Shown here: positions 25,363 through 34,660 of the stretch, one piece after another
How the letters are laid out: each line of letters begins with the position of its first letter
Numbering within the stretch: position 1 is the first letter of the stretch
Assembly: GCF_004551525.1 (NCBI RefSeq)
Contig: NZ_SATR01000008.1
Location: 62,001-126,000, forward strand
Origin: Vibrio ouci
Lineage (GTDB): Bacteria > Pseudomonadota > Gammaproteobacteria > Enterobacterales > Vibrionaceae
Reading direction: 5' to 3'
Length of the DNA: 64,000 bases
Program-made: the position numbers and the translations under genes
Notes under the pieces: model-generated
Told to the model about the DNA's origin: nothing
Database searches by the model: none
Seen by the model: only the letters and a program-made list of their open reading frames with translations

Positions 25363-27060
25363 ATGCATGTAATGATTGTTGACGACCATGCGACCAATCG
25401 AGAGCTGTGCCGCTTTATGCTAAGTCACTTAGCTGAAACGGTAACAACCTTTGAAAATGGCCAAGGCGTGGTTGAAGCAATGGCTAAGATGGACAGCCTG
25501 CCAGATGTGATATTGCTGGATGTGATGATGCCAATTAAAGACGGTATCACCACTGCGCAAGAAATAAGACAAGCCTTTCCTGATGCGCATATACCGATTA
25601 TCTTTCTGACTGTACTCGATGACCACGCTTCATTTGAGCGCTGTTTAACCTATGGTGACGACTTTATTCTCAAACCTGTAGAGCGCAGTGTTTTACTTGC
25701 CAAGGTTCAAGCGCATTACCGTATTGTCAGAATGCACAACGAAGTGAAAGAGCAACGTGATGAGCTTAGCCACTTCCATGAGCAAGTCCGCTACGACTAC
25801 GCCATAGCAGAATCGATCTTTTCTAACCTAATGCTTGAGATGAGCTCTCAGGTGAAAAATATCTACGGCATAAATTACCTATCAACGCCATCTACGGTCT
25901 TTAATGGTGACCTTATTGTGGTTGCTAACCGGCCTCATGGTGGGGTTTATGTGATGATTGCCGATGCGACCGGTCATGGGCTCCCTGCCGCTATTTCGGC
26001 AATTCCCGCCACTCGGGCTTTCTTCAGTATGGCGGCCAAGGGGTTGTCATTAGGTGAAATCGCACGAGAAATCAACGAAGTGCTGGTGAGGTTCTTACCG
26101 ATGGGGATGATGCTGGCGGCAAGTATTTTTGAAGTACGAGCCAATGGCTTTGAAGTCTCATGGTGGGGCGGTGGTTTGCCTGATGGTTATCTTATCGAGC
26201 GTGACGGTACCATTGTGCGTCGTTTAACATCGAACCACATGCCACTTGGGGTATTAAAGACTCACGAGTTTGAGGCAAACATACAGCACTTTAAACTCGA
26301 ACCAGATCAACAAATCATCTGTTATACCGATGGCGTGATAGAAGCGATGAATGAAGAGGGTGAACAATTTGGCCAAGAGCGGCTAGAAAACGCGTTCCAT
26401 AGCCAGCAAGCTATTATCCCGACACTGTATGAGTCGGTACGCAGTTTTGCTCATAAATCGGTTGGCGATGACTTATCAATACTGGCGATGACTTTCCCTA
26501 TATCTAATGGCAATGCTCAAGAGCAGCCTCCTAGCCAAGCGATTCAAAATCAAATACCGATTCAATCAAGCTTAAGACTCGATGGAGAGGTGATTAAACG
26601 CGTCACGGTCATGACGGAGGTGCGTAAGTTTTTGACCGGTATTTTGCACAGCGGAGCACACCTAGATTTGGTTTGTTCGGTGCTGTCAGAACTGTTTGCC
26701 AATGCTATTGAACATGGCTTACTGCGCTTGGACTCCTCTATCAAAGAAGAGCCGGATGGTTTCTTTCTGTTTTATCAAATGCGAGAAGAAAAGCTTAAAG
26801 AGCTATCTGACTCAGCGTATATCGAATTGAATCTTGAGTACTGTCCAGAGCGGTCTCAATTGGTTATGGAGCTTGAACATAATGGCGAAGGGTTTGACTA
26901 TCAGAGAAGTTATGACTCTCCCGATAAGTCTCTGACACACGGCCGTGGTATCGTTCTTGCTTCAGAATTATGTGATTCGTTGGAATATTCTAAACAGGGG
27001 CGAAGTGTCACAGCGGTATACTCATTAGCAGCAGAGCATCACTTTCCGAGTTCTAGCTAA
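25363..27060 (+). CDS. Response regulator with PP2C phosphatase and serine-kinase domains (HsbR/CrsR-like)
   Basis: 565 residues in three parts. A receiver has phosphoacceptor D53 (LLDVMMP) and K104 (FILKPVE). A SpoIIE/PP2C domain (about 155-385) shows NGDLIVVA, IADATGHG and GDDLSILAM. A C-terminal RsbW-like ATPase domain (about 410-560) shows an N box ELFANAIEHGLL, GEGFDY and HGRGIVLASEL. One protein can thus both phosphorylate and dephosphorylate a STAS partner, controlled by receiver phosphorylation. As last gene of the che operon it is a likely output of CheA; the sigma or anti-sigma target is not encoded nearby. Confidence 0.9.
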   Translation: MHVMIVDDHATNRELCRFMLSHLAETVTTFENGQGVVEAMAKMDSLPDVILLDVMMPIKDGITTAQEIRQAFPDAHIPIIFLTVLDDHASFERCLTYGDDFILKPVERSVLLAKVQAHYRIVRMHNEVKEQRDELSHFHEQVRYDYAIAESIFSNLMLEMSSQVKNIYGINYLSTPSTVFNGDLIVVANRPHGGVYVMIADATGHGLPAAISAIPATRAFFSMAAKGLSLGEIAREINEVLVRFLPMGMMLAASIFEVRANGFEVSWWGGGLPDGYLIERDGTIVRRLTSNHMPLGVLKTHEFEANIQHFKLEPDQQIICYTDGVIEAMNEEGEQFGQERLENAFHSQQAIIPTLYESVRSFAHKSVGDDLSILAMTFPISNGNAQEQPPSQAIQNQIPIQSSLRLDGEVIKRVTVMTEVRKFLTGILHSGAHLDLVCSVLSELFANAIEHGLLRLDSSIKEEPDGFFLFYQMREEKLKELSDSAYIELNLEYCPERSQLVMELEHNGEGFDYQRSYDSPDKSLTHGRGIVLASELCDSLEYSKQGRSVTAVYSLAAEHHFPSSS

Positions 27061-27064
27061 CGTT

Positions 27065-27079
27065 ATTTACAGTGTAAAA
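27065..27079. other. parS2 centromere site 6
   Basis: atttacagtgtaaaa fits NTTTACANTGTAAAN. It begins 5 bp after the stop codon of the last chemosensory-operon gene. Confidence 0.92.
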
Positions 27080-27180
27080 ACGTCTGGGAGTGATGTACGC
27101 CTTAATTTGTCACACTTGTGATACAGCCATTAGAATTAATTCTATACACTCATTCTAGGATGTACATAAGGCAGAATGGC

Positions 27181-28860
27181 ATGTGGGATAAATTTGTCGC
27201 TTTTTCTGAGGATAGTCGCCAAGTTATCGCGAAGTTGACCGCAGATATTGTCGTCGATGGCAACTTTGATACGCGAGGGCTTGATGACGCTTTAACTTCA
27301 ATCGGAGGTCAGGACTACTTTCTGATGGAAGATGAAGTATTACGCTTTATCAACTTGGCAAAAGAGATGAAAAGCGAAGCGTATGTCGGCATTACGATTG
27401 CTGAAGTTAGAGATGCGTCTGTTGAAGTCGTGCTCTCCGATCATGATATGCTCGCGAGTATGGTCGTGACAGGTGCTCATAAAGGCGTGCCGCTTAAAGG
27501 GCCGCAAATTGTTCAAGCGCTAGCCCAGTCGCATGTGACTAAAGGTATCAATAAGCTTGCGCTGAAAAAAGTGCTAGTGATGAGTCACCAACTCAAACCG
27601 GGTGAAACCTTTTCTCAGCCTGTCGCTAAAGGCAAAAATCCTATTCAAGGTGTTGATGCCAAATTTATCCCATTAGTTAAAGATCCTACTAAGCAAGTGC
27701 TCGCACCGAAAGAGTCCGCACCGGACGGTAAGGTCGATATGCTCAACCTTGGTGAAACCATCACCGTATCTGAAAATGATCCTCTGATGAAACGCGTACC
27801 GGCAACCAAAGGGACGCCGGGTCTTACAGTGCAAGGTAAGGTGATACCACCGAAACCGGGCAATGACGCGATGCTCAAAGAGGGCAAAGGGACAAAAATC
27901 TCTCCAGATAATCCAAACCTATTAATTGCCGAAGTCTCCGGTATGCCGATCATCAAAGAGCGCGGAGTCGATGTGGAAGATGCACTTTGTTTGCCAACCA
28001 TTGGTGTTGCGACAGGCCATGTTAAGTTCAAAGGCAATGTGGTAGTTCTTGGAAATATTGAATCTGATATGGTGGTTCGTGCCACGGGGTCATTGACGGT
28101 CGGTGGTTTTATCGAATCTGCCGATGTCCAAGTGCAAGGTGATATTGAGGTCGCGAAAGGCATCATTGGACATAATGTGTCTGAAGACCAATCGAAAAGC
28201 TGTATTGTGAAATCTGGCGGTTCAATTACCGCCAACTATGCACAGTTTTCAGAACTGCAAGCGGCTAACGACATTCACCTCAGTGTCCATTGTTTGAATA
28301 ATGAACTTCGCTGTGGCCATGATCTTGTGGTGGCTGATGCGGCTGAAAAGCAAGGTACACTAAGTGGTGGTCATGCCAAGGTTGGTGGCAAGGTGACGTG
28401 TATTAATCTCGGCGTTGAAGGGGATACGGCAACCTACCTACATGCTTTTGCACGTTTCCAAATGTTCAAAGATCGACAAGCAAAACTCAAAGAGCAGTAC
28501 ACACAAGCGCAAGAGCAAACTATGGATATTATTCGTCGAGAGCTCGAGTTTAAAAAGACACCAAAAGCTGAACGTACCGAAGAGCAAGAGCAAGCGTTAG
28601 AGGCGGATAAGCAGAAAGCCAATGCACATCTAGAAAAAGTCAAACAAGCTCGTGACCATCACGAACAGGAGTTAGAGGTCGCGCTTGAAGAGTGTAATGT
28701 TGAAGTGAAGAGCAAAGTGTACACGCATGTGACGGTTCAATATGGTGAAGAAAAAGTGGTCACCAAGCGAGTACATGGCCCGAGTATATTCAGCTTTAAT
28801 CAATTTGAAATCAAGTACTCATCGATGTTCGAAGATGAGGATCTAGAACAAGAAGTGTAA
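27181..28860 (+). CDS. FapA/DUF342-family polymer-associated protein
   Basis: About 559 residues from ATG 27181 (MWDKFVAFSEDSRQV), chosen because AAGG lies about 10 bases upstream; in-frame ATGs further up lack this. It has the DUF342 architecture: an N-terminal region, a right-handed beta-helix-like core (about 290-400, GNVVVLGNIESDMVVRATGS, GGFIESADVQVQGDIEVAKG), then a long coiled coil (about 425-520). Related proteins have been linked to flagellar or polar organisation, but a precise role is not established. It is separated from the che operon by a parS2 site. Confidence 0.85.
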   Translation: MWDKFVAFSEDSRQVIAKLTADIVVDGNFDTRGLDDALTSIGGQDYFLMEDEVLRFINLAKEMKSEAYVGITIAEVRDASVEVVLSDHDMLASMVVTGAHKGVPLKGPQIVQALAQSHVTKGINKLALKKVLVMSHQLKPGETFSQPVAKGKNPIQGVDAKFIPLVKDPTKQVLAPKESAPDGKVDMLNLGETITVSENDPLMKRVPATKGTPGLTVQGKVIPPKPGNDAMLKEGKGTKISPDNPNLLIAEVSGMPIIKERGVDVEDALCLPTIGVATGHVKFKGNVVVLGNIESDMVVRATGSLTVGGFIESADVQVQGDIEVAKGIIGHNVSEDQSKSCIVKSGGSITANYAQFSELQAANDIHLSVHCLNNELRCGHDLVVADAAEKQGTLSGGHAKVGGKVTCINLGVEGDTATYLHAFARFQMFKDRQAKLKEQYTQAQEQTMDIIRRELEFKKTPKAERTEEQEQALEADKQKANAHLEKVKQARDHHEQELEVALEECNVEVKSKVYTHVTVQYGEEKVVTKRVHGPSIFSFNQFEIKYSSMFEDEDLEQEV

Positions 28861-28865
28861 TCACC

Positions 28866-29141
28866 TCACCGACGTTGACACGAAGTACACCCGCGACAGG
28901 CTGAGCGGGTGTGCTTATCGAGTCGCCCGCGCTGGATTTTACAATAAGCATTTTTAAGCGCTCGACGGCCAGAAAACCAATCATCAGGCTTTTCCAGAAT
29001 TAAGTAGCCGTTAAAGCGCTTAATTAGCTCAGTGCGATACTCTGCAATAAACTTACTGTCATAGCCAATCTCAAAATAATCTAACGCCTGCTCAATGGAT
29101 GTAAAGCTGGCGATCTTTTGTTGAATATCAGTTTGGCTCAT
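28866..29141 (-). CDS. NifW-like protein with a Cys-rich tail
   Basis: A 91-residue protein whose N-terminal part (FTSIEQALDYFEIGYDSKFIAEYRTELIKRFNGYLI, cited here as residues 13-48) fits the NifW nitrogenase-stabilising family pattern. No nitrogenase genes are present. After residue 60 it has a basic tail ending CRGCTSCQRR, a CxxCxxC arrangement that could bind metal and is not part of the usual NifW. It lies 6 bp downstream of an exonuclease gene on the same strand, so a shared transcript is likely. Function unknown. Confidence 0.75.
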   Translation of the reverse strand: MSQTDIQQKIASFTSIEQALDYFEIGYDSKFIAEYRTELIKRFNGYLILEKPDDWFSGRRALKNAYCKIQRGRLDKHTRSACRGCTSCQRR

Positions 29142-29147
29142 TTCTGA

Positions 29148-29762
29148 CTATACCGTGTGCTGCTGAAGCAACTTTCCAACTGTCGCTTTACTGGTTTTAC
29201 TGACTTTTTGCATCAATGAGAATGAAGGCTGGTGGATACCTTGCTGCTGCATATCTTCAAGCATTAATAACCACAGTTTGGAGGTCATTTGTGAATCCGC
29301 TAAGGCGCGGTGAAATACGCCATCGTTATCGATGTTCATATAACGAACCAAATCGCCTAGTTTGTGGCTTGGAGCCTCTTGATTCAATCGACGTGAGACT
29401 AACAAAGAACAGGCGAATTCACCCTGATAGCTGCGATTAATGCGTTCGAATTCGGCATCGAGAAAGCGCTTATCAAAGGAAGCGTTGTGGGCAACCAGAT
29501 TGTCATTGCCGATAAAGTCGTTGAAATCAGACATCACTTCCTCGCAGCTTGGAGCTCCGGCTAACATGTTGTTGGTGATCCCTGTATAGCCTTCAATAAA
29601 TGAACTAACGCGAAAGCCAGGGTTCATCAGTTGTTGGAACGTATCGACCACTTCACCATCAATGAGTTTTACCGCACCAATTTCAATTGCGCGATCGCCC
29701 ATATTAGGAGAAAGTCCGGTGGTCTCAAAGTCGAGGACAATAACTGAGTTTGCTGCCGCCAT
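29148..29762 (-). CDS. DnaQ-like 3'-5' exonuclease
   Basis: A 204-residue DEDDh exonuclease. Exo I is [11 protein letters not shown] (D10, E12), Exo II is [14 protein letters not shown], and Exo III is [13 protein letters not shown] with the catalytic His before the final Asp. It resembles stand-alone DnaQ/epsilon-type proofreading exonucleases rather than RNase T. It is first gene of a pair with the NifW-like protein. The substrate is not determined from sequence. Confidence 0.9.
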   Translation of the reverse strand: MAAANSVIVLDFETTGLSPNMGDRAIEIGAVKLIDGEVVDTFQQLMNPGFRVSSFIEGYTGITNNMLAGAPSCEEVMSDFNDFIGNDNLVAHNASFDKRFLDAEFERINRSYQGEFACSLLVSRRLNQEAPSHKLGDLVRYMNIDNDGVFHRALADSQMTSKLWLLMLEDMQQQGIHQPSFSLMQKVSKTSKATVGKLLQQHTV

Positions 29763-29863
29763 GAAGTATTCCTGAAAGATAAAAGGTGGTGTAGATAGAT
29801 AAAAACGTCGCGCCCAAGTCGAGCGCGCGCAAGTTTATCATTGATTCGCAGCCAACGCCGCGA

Positions 29864-30763
29864 TTATCCATATTGACTCAATTTCCAGTCACTGAGTGCT
29901 TGAATGTGTTCTGGCCCAATGCCGCAGCAGCCACCAATGGTTGTCGCGCCTAATTGGTGCCATTGTTGGCTGTAGGCTAGATAATCTTGAGGAGAAAGCT
30001 CTCGCATCGCTTGAATCGTATCATTTGCTTCATGATCGCTACCGATCGGAGCAAAGTTGTTGGCATAGACACCAATTTCAACATCAGCATTTAACTCATC
30101 GATCACTTGCTTCGCATCTCGTATTGCTTGAGCCATGACTTCAGGGACTGAGCAGTTGAAGTACACTCCATGACCACCAGACTCACAAACTCGTTTTGTT
30201 GCCTCTCGGACAGTTTGGCCTGAGCGGATCAACGCGGCGTTGCTTGGCGTGTCTTGCAAAGAGAATGCGTAATAGCAGGTTTTTGGTGTCTGCGATAAAA
30301 CCGACTGAATGACATTAAACTCTTCAATACTTGAGATGGTTTCTGCTAACCAAATATCGACGTAAGGATCTTGCGCCTCAAACAGGGTGCGGAAGATTTT
30401 TTCGCCTTCGACAGCATCAAACAAGTCTGGTCGATAGCTGCCAAACGCGGGTGGCAGCGCGCCAGCGACCTGTACCTGTTTCGCTGTTTGAGCTACGGCA
30501 TCTTGAGCTAGCATCGCTGCTTCTTTAGCTAGTCGAGCGCCATCAGATTCGTATCGCTCTTTGCCTAAATGGAAGGGGACACACGCGTAGCTATTAGAAA
30601 TGATGATCTCTGCACCTGCGTGAATGAAATTTTTATGAGCAAGCGTCACGATCTGAGGGGATTCGATCAAGGCTTGAGCGCTCCAAAGAGGCTGTGAGAA
30701 CGGCGCTCCCATGCGTTTTAGCTCTCGACCCATACCACCGTCGAGAATCGTCAATTTATTCAT
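29864..30763 (-). CDS. mmuM: Homocysteine S-methyltransferase (MmuM-like)
   Basis: A 299-residue single-domain methyltransferase. LDGGMGRELK at the N-terminus, ISNSYA, a central YFNCS zinc cysteine and the C-terminal IGGCCGIGPEHI zinc-ligand pair mark the family. It makes methionine from homocysteine with S-methylmethionine (or a similar donor), independent of cobalamin. It stands alone, with no S-methylmethionine permease beside it. Confidence 0.9.
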   Translation of the reverse strand: MNKLTILDGGMGRELKRMGAPFSQPLWSAQALIESPQIVTLAHKNFIHAGAEIIISNSYACVPFHLGKERYESDGARLAKEAAMLAQDAVAQTAKQVQVAGALPPAFGSYRPDLFDAVEGEKIFRTLFEAQDPYVDIWLAETISSIEEFNVIQSVLSQTPKTCYYAFSLQDTPSNAALIRSGQTVREATKRVCESGGHGVYFNCSVPEVMAQAIRDAKQVIDELNADVEIGVYANNFAPIGSDHEANDTIQAMRELSPQDYLAYSQQWHQLGATTIGGCCGIGPEHIQALSDWKLSQYG

Positions 30764-30899
30764 GTTTAAACTTCAAAGCGACAACAATTATGCTGATAGT
30801 TAACCATCTTGGAAAAGAGATCAAATGGTTCATTAATAGCCTAGTTCAAAACCCTCAACACTAGGTTAAATAAATGACGTTTGAGTTGAGTGCTAGCGA

Positions 30900-32060
30900 C
30901 TATTTAGCGGTATTTTCAGAGCGCTTTAAGATGGCAAATTGTACGCATTGATTGAATTTCGCAAAAGCTTGAAGCTCTTTCTCCAGTGCAGAGCTAAAAG
31001 CGTCCGACCGCTTTATCGAAGGCTCGGTCACTAGGTGTAGCACTTCCAATGTTGAGCTGTGTTTATTGACCTTACAGTCTGCGCGAGCCACCAATTTACC
31101 ATCCCAAAGAATTGGCAAACAAAAGTAGCCAAACTGCCTTTTAGCTTGAGGTACATAACACTCAATCAAGTAATCAAAATCAAACACTGCGCTGGCTCGT
31201 TTGCGTTGAATCAGTAGGTTATCAAACGGAGAGAGGATCTTGGCTTGTTTGCGGTTGAGGCGCTTGTCTAACAAATTCAAAGCTTGGCTGGTGGCGTAGT
31301 AAGTTTCCCCATTAACTTCAATAAGCTCGACCTGTTTGTTACTGGCTAGATTTTCCAACGCGTTGACCACATCTGATTTTACATCTTTTAGCTGATAAAT
31401 CATTTCAGGCAAGCTGCCAAAACCATGCGCTTTGAGGTAATTCATCACTAGGTGCTCAGCATGTTCCTCGCGACTTGGCATTGAGGTATCAATATTGTCA
31501 GGCAGTACACGAGCCGTAACATCGTAGACTTTATGGAACCCCTGTCGCTCAGCAATCATCAAATCTCCCTGCATGTAGAGATTCTCCAGCGCTACCTTGG
31601 CCGGTTTGCTTCCCCAACCTTGAGTTTTGTTGGCTTTAGACTCGAAATCTTTGGCCATTAATGGTCCTTCCGCTTCAATGCGCGCAAAGACGTTTTTCAT
31701 TAACTCTCTATCTTTACAGTACCAATGGCGCTGCTGACCAGATTTGATCGCGGCTTTTCTTGGTAAGCTATGGCGATAGTTGGACATTGGCAGATAGGCG
31801 GCAGCATGGGACCAATATTCGAAAACCTGTTTGTCTGCGACCAGTTGGTCTAGATGTTTGGGTTGGTAGCTGGGGTTGCGAGCCCAAAGCGTGTGGTGGT
31901 GTGCCCGCTGAACGACGGAAATGGTATCAATCTGCACATAGCCAAGCTGCTCAAATGTAGCGAGGGTTTTATCGTAACTGTTCCCTTTAGCAATGCCATT
32001 AGGAAGCTGCTGAGAAAACAGCGCCAGCTTTTGTGCTTGTGCCTGTGAGAGTGATGTCAT
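30900..32060 (-). CDS. YcaQ/AlkZ-type DNA glycosylase
   Basis: A 386-residue winged-helix DNA glycosylase of the HTH_42 family. The catalytic motif QxD appears as VQIDTISV (about residues 37-44), followed by VVQRAHHHTLWAR, and the C-terminal part has LSPFDNLLIQRKRA. E. coli YcaQ excises alkylated bases and unhooks interstrand crosslinks; AlkZ does so for azinomycin adducts. This gene has no biosynthetic cluster near it, so a general repair role is likely. Confidence 0.88.
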   Translation of the reverse strand: MTSLSQAQAQKLALFSQQLPNGIAKGNSYDKTLATFEQLGYVQIDTISVVQRAHHHTLWARNPSYQPKHLDQLVADKQVFEYWSHAAAYLPMSNYRHSLPRKAAIKSGQQRHWYCKDRELMKNVFARIEAEGPLMAKDFESKANKTQGWGSKPAKVALENLYMQGDLMIAERQGFHKVYDVTARVLPDNIDTSMPSREEHAEHLVMNYLKAHGFGSLPEMIYQLKDVKSDVVNALENLASNKQVELIEVNGETYYATSQALNLLDKRLNRKQAKILSPFDNLLIQRKRASAVFDFDYLIECYVPQAKRQFGYFCLPILWDGKLVARADCKVNKHSSTLEVLHLVTEPSIKRSDAFSSALEKELQAFAKFNQCVQFAILKRSENTAK

Positions 32061-32266
32061 CTTGAGGTTTATTTCCCTTGTTGTCGTCAGCCTTCATGGC
32101 CTAAGAATCCTAGAACAAACGGTTAACTATGGTGACTAGTTTCGCTTGTTTTATAGGGTTGCATGACTTCGGTTTGTGCACAAGGGAGCGCGATCTCATT
32201 GCAGGTCACGCCGACGAGTCTTGCTAGAGACGAAAAGATAAAAATTTACCGTCAGTGAAATTTTTC

Positions 32267-32288
32267 TATTGATTAATCTATCTTTATA
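32267..32288. promoter_or_regulatory. Weak LuxR/HapR-like site before the dedA operon
   Basis: From 32267 the sequence tattgattaatctatc agrees with most of the LuxR/HapR consensus (about 16 of 21). It lies just upstream of the seven-gene operon. AT-rich sequence makes chance matches likely. Confidence 0.25.
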
Positions 32289-32298
32289 AATATTCCGA

Positions 32299-32976
32299 AT
32301 GCATCGCGAAGTCGCGCTGCATTTAGTGGTGTTTTATGGATGTAGCAGCGCTGCAATGATTTTGGTAGGTAGGATGATTGAGCTAGCAGAGACGATAAGA
32401 GAGTGGCTGTTTTACGGTGAAGCGTCTTTGCTGATGATGTTTATCGGCGTTATTTTGCTTTCTTATCTACTCGAAGACCTTGCCATTATTTCTGCCGCAG
32501 CACTTGCGGTAGAGCAACTCATGCCCGCCAGTCTAGCTTTAGTCGCCATCTTTATTGGTATCAGTAGTGGTGATTTCGGTCTTTATCTCCTTGGTAAAGC
32601 AGCTCAGCGAATTCGTTTCCTTCGCTATCGACTGTTTCGCTGCCAACGCGGGAGAAGAGTAAAGCGCCAGCTACGCCAAAACGCCTTTATGAGCCTGTTT
32701 ATTATTCGCTTCATCCCTGGATTAAGAACACTTGGTTTTTCGCTGAGTGGGTTTCTTGATGTACCCAAGTGGCAGTTCTTTATCGCTGTGATTACCGCAA
32801 CCTCACTTTGGACTGCGGTGATATTCGGTTCGTTTTTTCAGCTCGGAAGCAGTCAATGGATTGAGCAAAGCCAATACAGCTGGTTATTGATTCCAGTAGG
32901 GCTGTGTTTGATGTGGTTGGTGAATAAATTGATTACTAATACGTTGTTAAGGGGTACTTATGACGCAACTCGCTAA
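32299..32976 (+). CDS. DedA/VTT-family membrane protein
   Basis: Up to 225 residues with about five membrane segments. The DedA signature appears as IRFIPGLRTLGFSLSGFL (about residues 134-151), with EDLAIISAAAL and GDFGLYLLGK earlier. DedA/VTT proteins move lipids such as undecaprenyl phosphate or phosphatidylethanolamine across the inner membrane. Start choice is open: ATG 32299, or ATG 32371 after a GTAGGTAGG-like stretch. Its end overlaps the next gene by 17 bp. Confidence 0.85.
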   Translation: MHREVALHLVVFYGCSSAAMILVGRMIELAETIREWLFYGEASLLMMFIGVILLSYLLEDLAIISAAALAVEQLMPASLALVAIFIGISSGDFGLYLLGKAAQRIRFLRYRLFRCQRGRRVKRQLRQNAFMSLFIIRFIPGLRTLGFSLSGFLDVPKWQFFIAVITATSLWTAVIFGSFFQLGSSQWIEQSQYSWLLIPVGLCLMWLVNKLITNTLLRGTYDATR

Positions 32977-34090
32977 CGTTGCAATGGTTCCAGCAGGAAG
33001 AGTCAATGCAGGGATGCCTGTATTAGATGAGCCTAAGCGAGTGATTTCACCGTTTGAATTTCTACCAGCTTGGTTTTTTTATACACCTGTTGTCGCGCAA
33101 AGTGTTGCGTTGAGCTTGTTTCATCGCGATTGGGCGCTGCCCTTGATTGCCAATCCTGCAATCAAATTGAGCGGAATGGTGGGGGAGTCGAAACATGACA
33201 TCTTTCACTCCGCAGGTGAACATACCAATCAGTGGATTTTGCCATTTGTCACTGTGACTAAGAGTGATCAAACCAATCAGTCACTGCGTGAGCTCGCCAA
33301 AGATAAGCTACAGGAAGCAAACTTAGACTATCCGCTGGTGGCGAAGCCTGATTTGGGCTGCCGCGGGGTCGGGGTCAAGCTTATCCACTCTGATCAGCAG
33401 CTCGAAGACTATATCCAATCCTTTCCGCGTTCAGGACGCTTCTTACTGCAACAAAAATCTCACTACAGTGCGGAAGCGGGGGTGTTTTATGTTAAACAGC
33501 CAGGAGATACGAAAGGTAAAGTCATCTCGATTACCTTGAAGTATTCACCGCGGGTTATTGGTGACGGCACATCAACACTTAAAGAATTGATTGCTAACTG
33601 CCCACGCGCAGGAAAACTCCAGCACCTCTATTTACCTCGACATACCGAACATCTTGAGACCGTGATTCCCGCTAACAACGAATATCAATTGGCATTTGCA
33701 GGTAGCCACTCACGAGGCTCAATCTTTCGTGATGGCAACCAGTTCATTACTGAGCAACTGGAGCAGAAGCTAGATGAAGTGTTAGGTGATTTCGACGGTT
33801 TTAACTATGGCCGCCTAGACGTGAAGTTTGCCGATATTCAGTCACTCATGAGAGGAGAGAGTTTCGATATCTTGGAGATCAATGGTGCTAGCAGTGAAGC
33901 CGCGCATATTTGGGATAGCGACACGCCGCTAAGCGATATTTTCTCGACTTTACTCAAGCAGTACCGCTTGCTCTACCAAATCGGCTCAAAGCATAAGCAG
34001 CAAGGGCACCAAACGCCAACTTTGGGGGCGTTATTGCAAGCTTGGCGCGAAGAAAAACTGCTGACTCAACTTTATCCGATGACCGACTAA
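32960..34090 (+). CDS. ATP-grasp ligase of unknown substrate
   Basis: A 376-residue ATP-grasp protein. A lysine-containing block YPLVAKPDLGCRGVGVKLI (about 123-141) fits the ATP-binding glycine-rich loop, and GRLDVKFADIQSL ... FDILEINGASSEA near residues 290-315 supplies the metal-binding Asp and Glu-x-Asn. Such enzymes join a carboxylate to an amine or thiol using ATP. The substrate is unknown. The overlap with dedA and close spacing to following genes point to a lipid- or envelope-linked product. Confidence 0.8.
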   Translation: MTQLANVAMVPAGRVNAGMPVLDEPKRVISPFEFLPAWFFYTPVVAQSVALSLFHRDWALPLIANPAIKLSGMVGESKHDIFHSAGEHTNQWILPFVTVTKSDQTNQSLRELAKDKLQEANLDYPLVAKPDLGCRGVGVKLIHSDQQLEDYIQSFPRSGRFLLQQKSHYSAEAGVFYVKQPGDTKGKVISITLKYSPRVIGDGTSTLKELIANCPRAGKLQHLYLPRHTEHLETVIPANNEYQLAFAGSHSRGSIFRDGNQFITEQLEQKLDEVLGDFDGFNYGRLDVKFADIQSLMRGESFDILEINGASSEAAHIWDSDTPLSDIFSTLLKQYRLLYQIGSKHKQQGHQTPTLGALLQAWREEKLLTQLYPMTD

Positions 34091-34109
34091 ACCAACTCCG
34101 GAGCCTACT

Positions 34110-34658
34110 ATGAAAAATGCTCAGCTTTACGCTGCATCACAACCAGATAAGCGACCCGATCAAACGGTACTCGGGTGTATTGAAACGCTTGAACAAGGTT
34201 ATCTATTTCTAGAGAGTCTTACCCAGGAAGACTACACCTATCTTGCACAACCCCATGTATCCAGTTCGATCGGCGAGCATTTTCGTCACTGGCTGGATTT
34301 GTTTTATGCCATCAAACTGGAACCCTACCACATCGATTACAACGTGCGCCGACGAGGTCACGAAGTGGAGCGTAATCTTCATATCGCCAAGCAGGAAATT
34401 AAAGAGCTCAGCGAGTGGTTGTTCCATTTGCCTAATCGTATTTTGAGTCAATCTGTTGCGGTTGAAACCGAAGTGATGCTGTCTCAGACGCACAGCAAGG
34501 AAGTCTCTTCGACACTGGAGCGAGAGCTGACTTTTGCTGCTCTGCATGCCACTCATCACTTTGCGATGGCTAAGGTGGTCGCTTCACTGCGTGGTGTGAT
34601 GTTAGATGCTCAGTTTGGCGTAGCGCCTGCGACAGCAACGTACCAGAGGGCGCAATAG
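34110..34658 (+). CDS. DinB-like four-helix protein
   Basis: A 182-residue helical protein. The pattern SIGEHFRHWLDLFY near residues 53-66 and HATHHFAMAKVV near 150-161 gives the spaced histidines of the DinB/YfiT superfamily metal site. Related proteins include bacillithiol or mycothiol S-transferases. GGAG lies near the start. It is third in the operon, 19 bp after the ATP-grasp gene. Confidence 0.75.
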   Translation: MKNAQLYAASQPDKRPDQTVLGCIETLEQGYLFLESLTQEDYTYLAQPHVSSSIGEHFRHWLDLFYAIKLEPYHIDYNVRRRGHEVERNLHIAKQEIKELSEWLFHLPNRILSQSVAVETEVMLSQTHSKEVSSTLERELTFAALHATHHFAMAKVVASLRGVMLDAQFGVAPATATYQRAQ

Positions 34659-34660
34659 GT

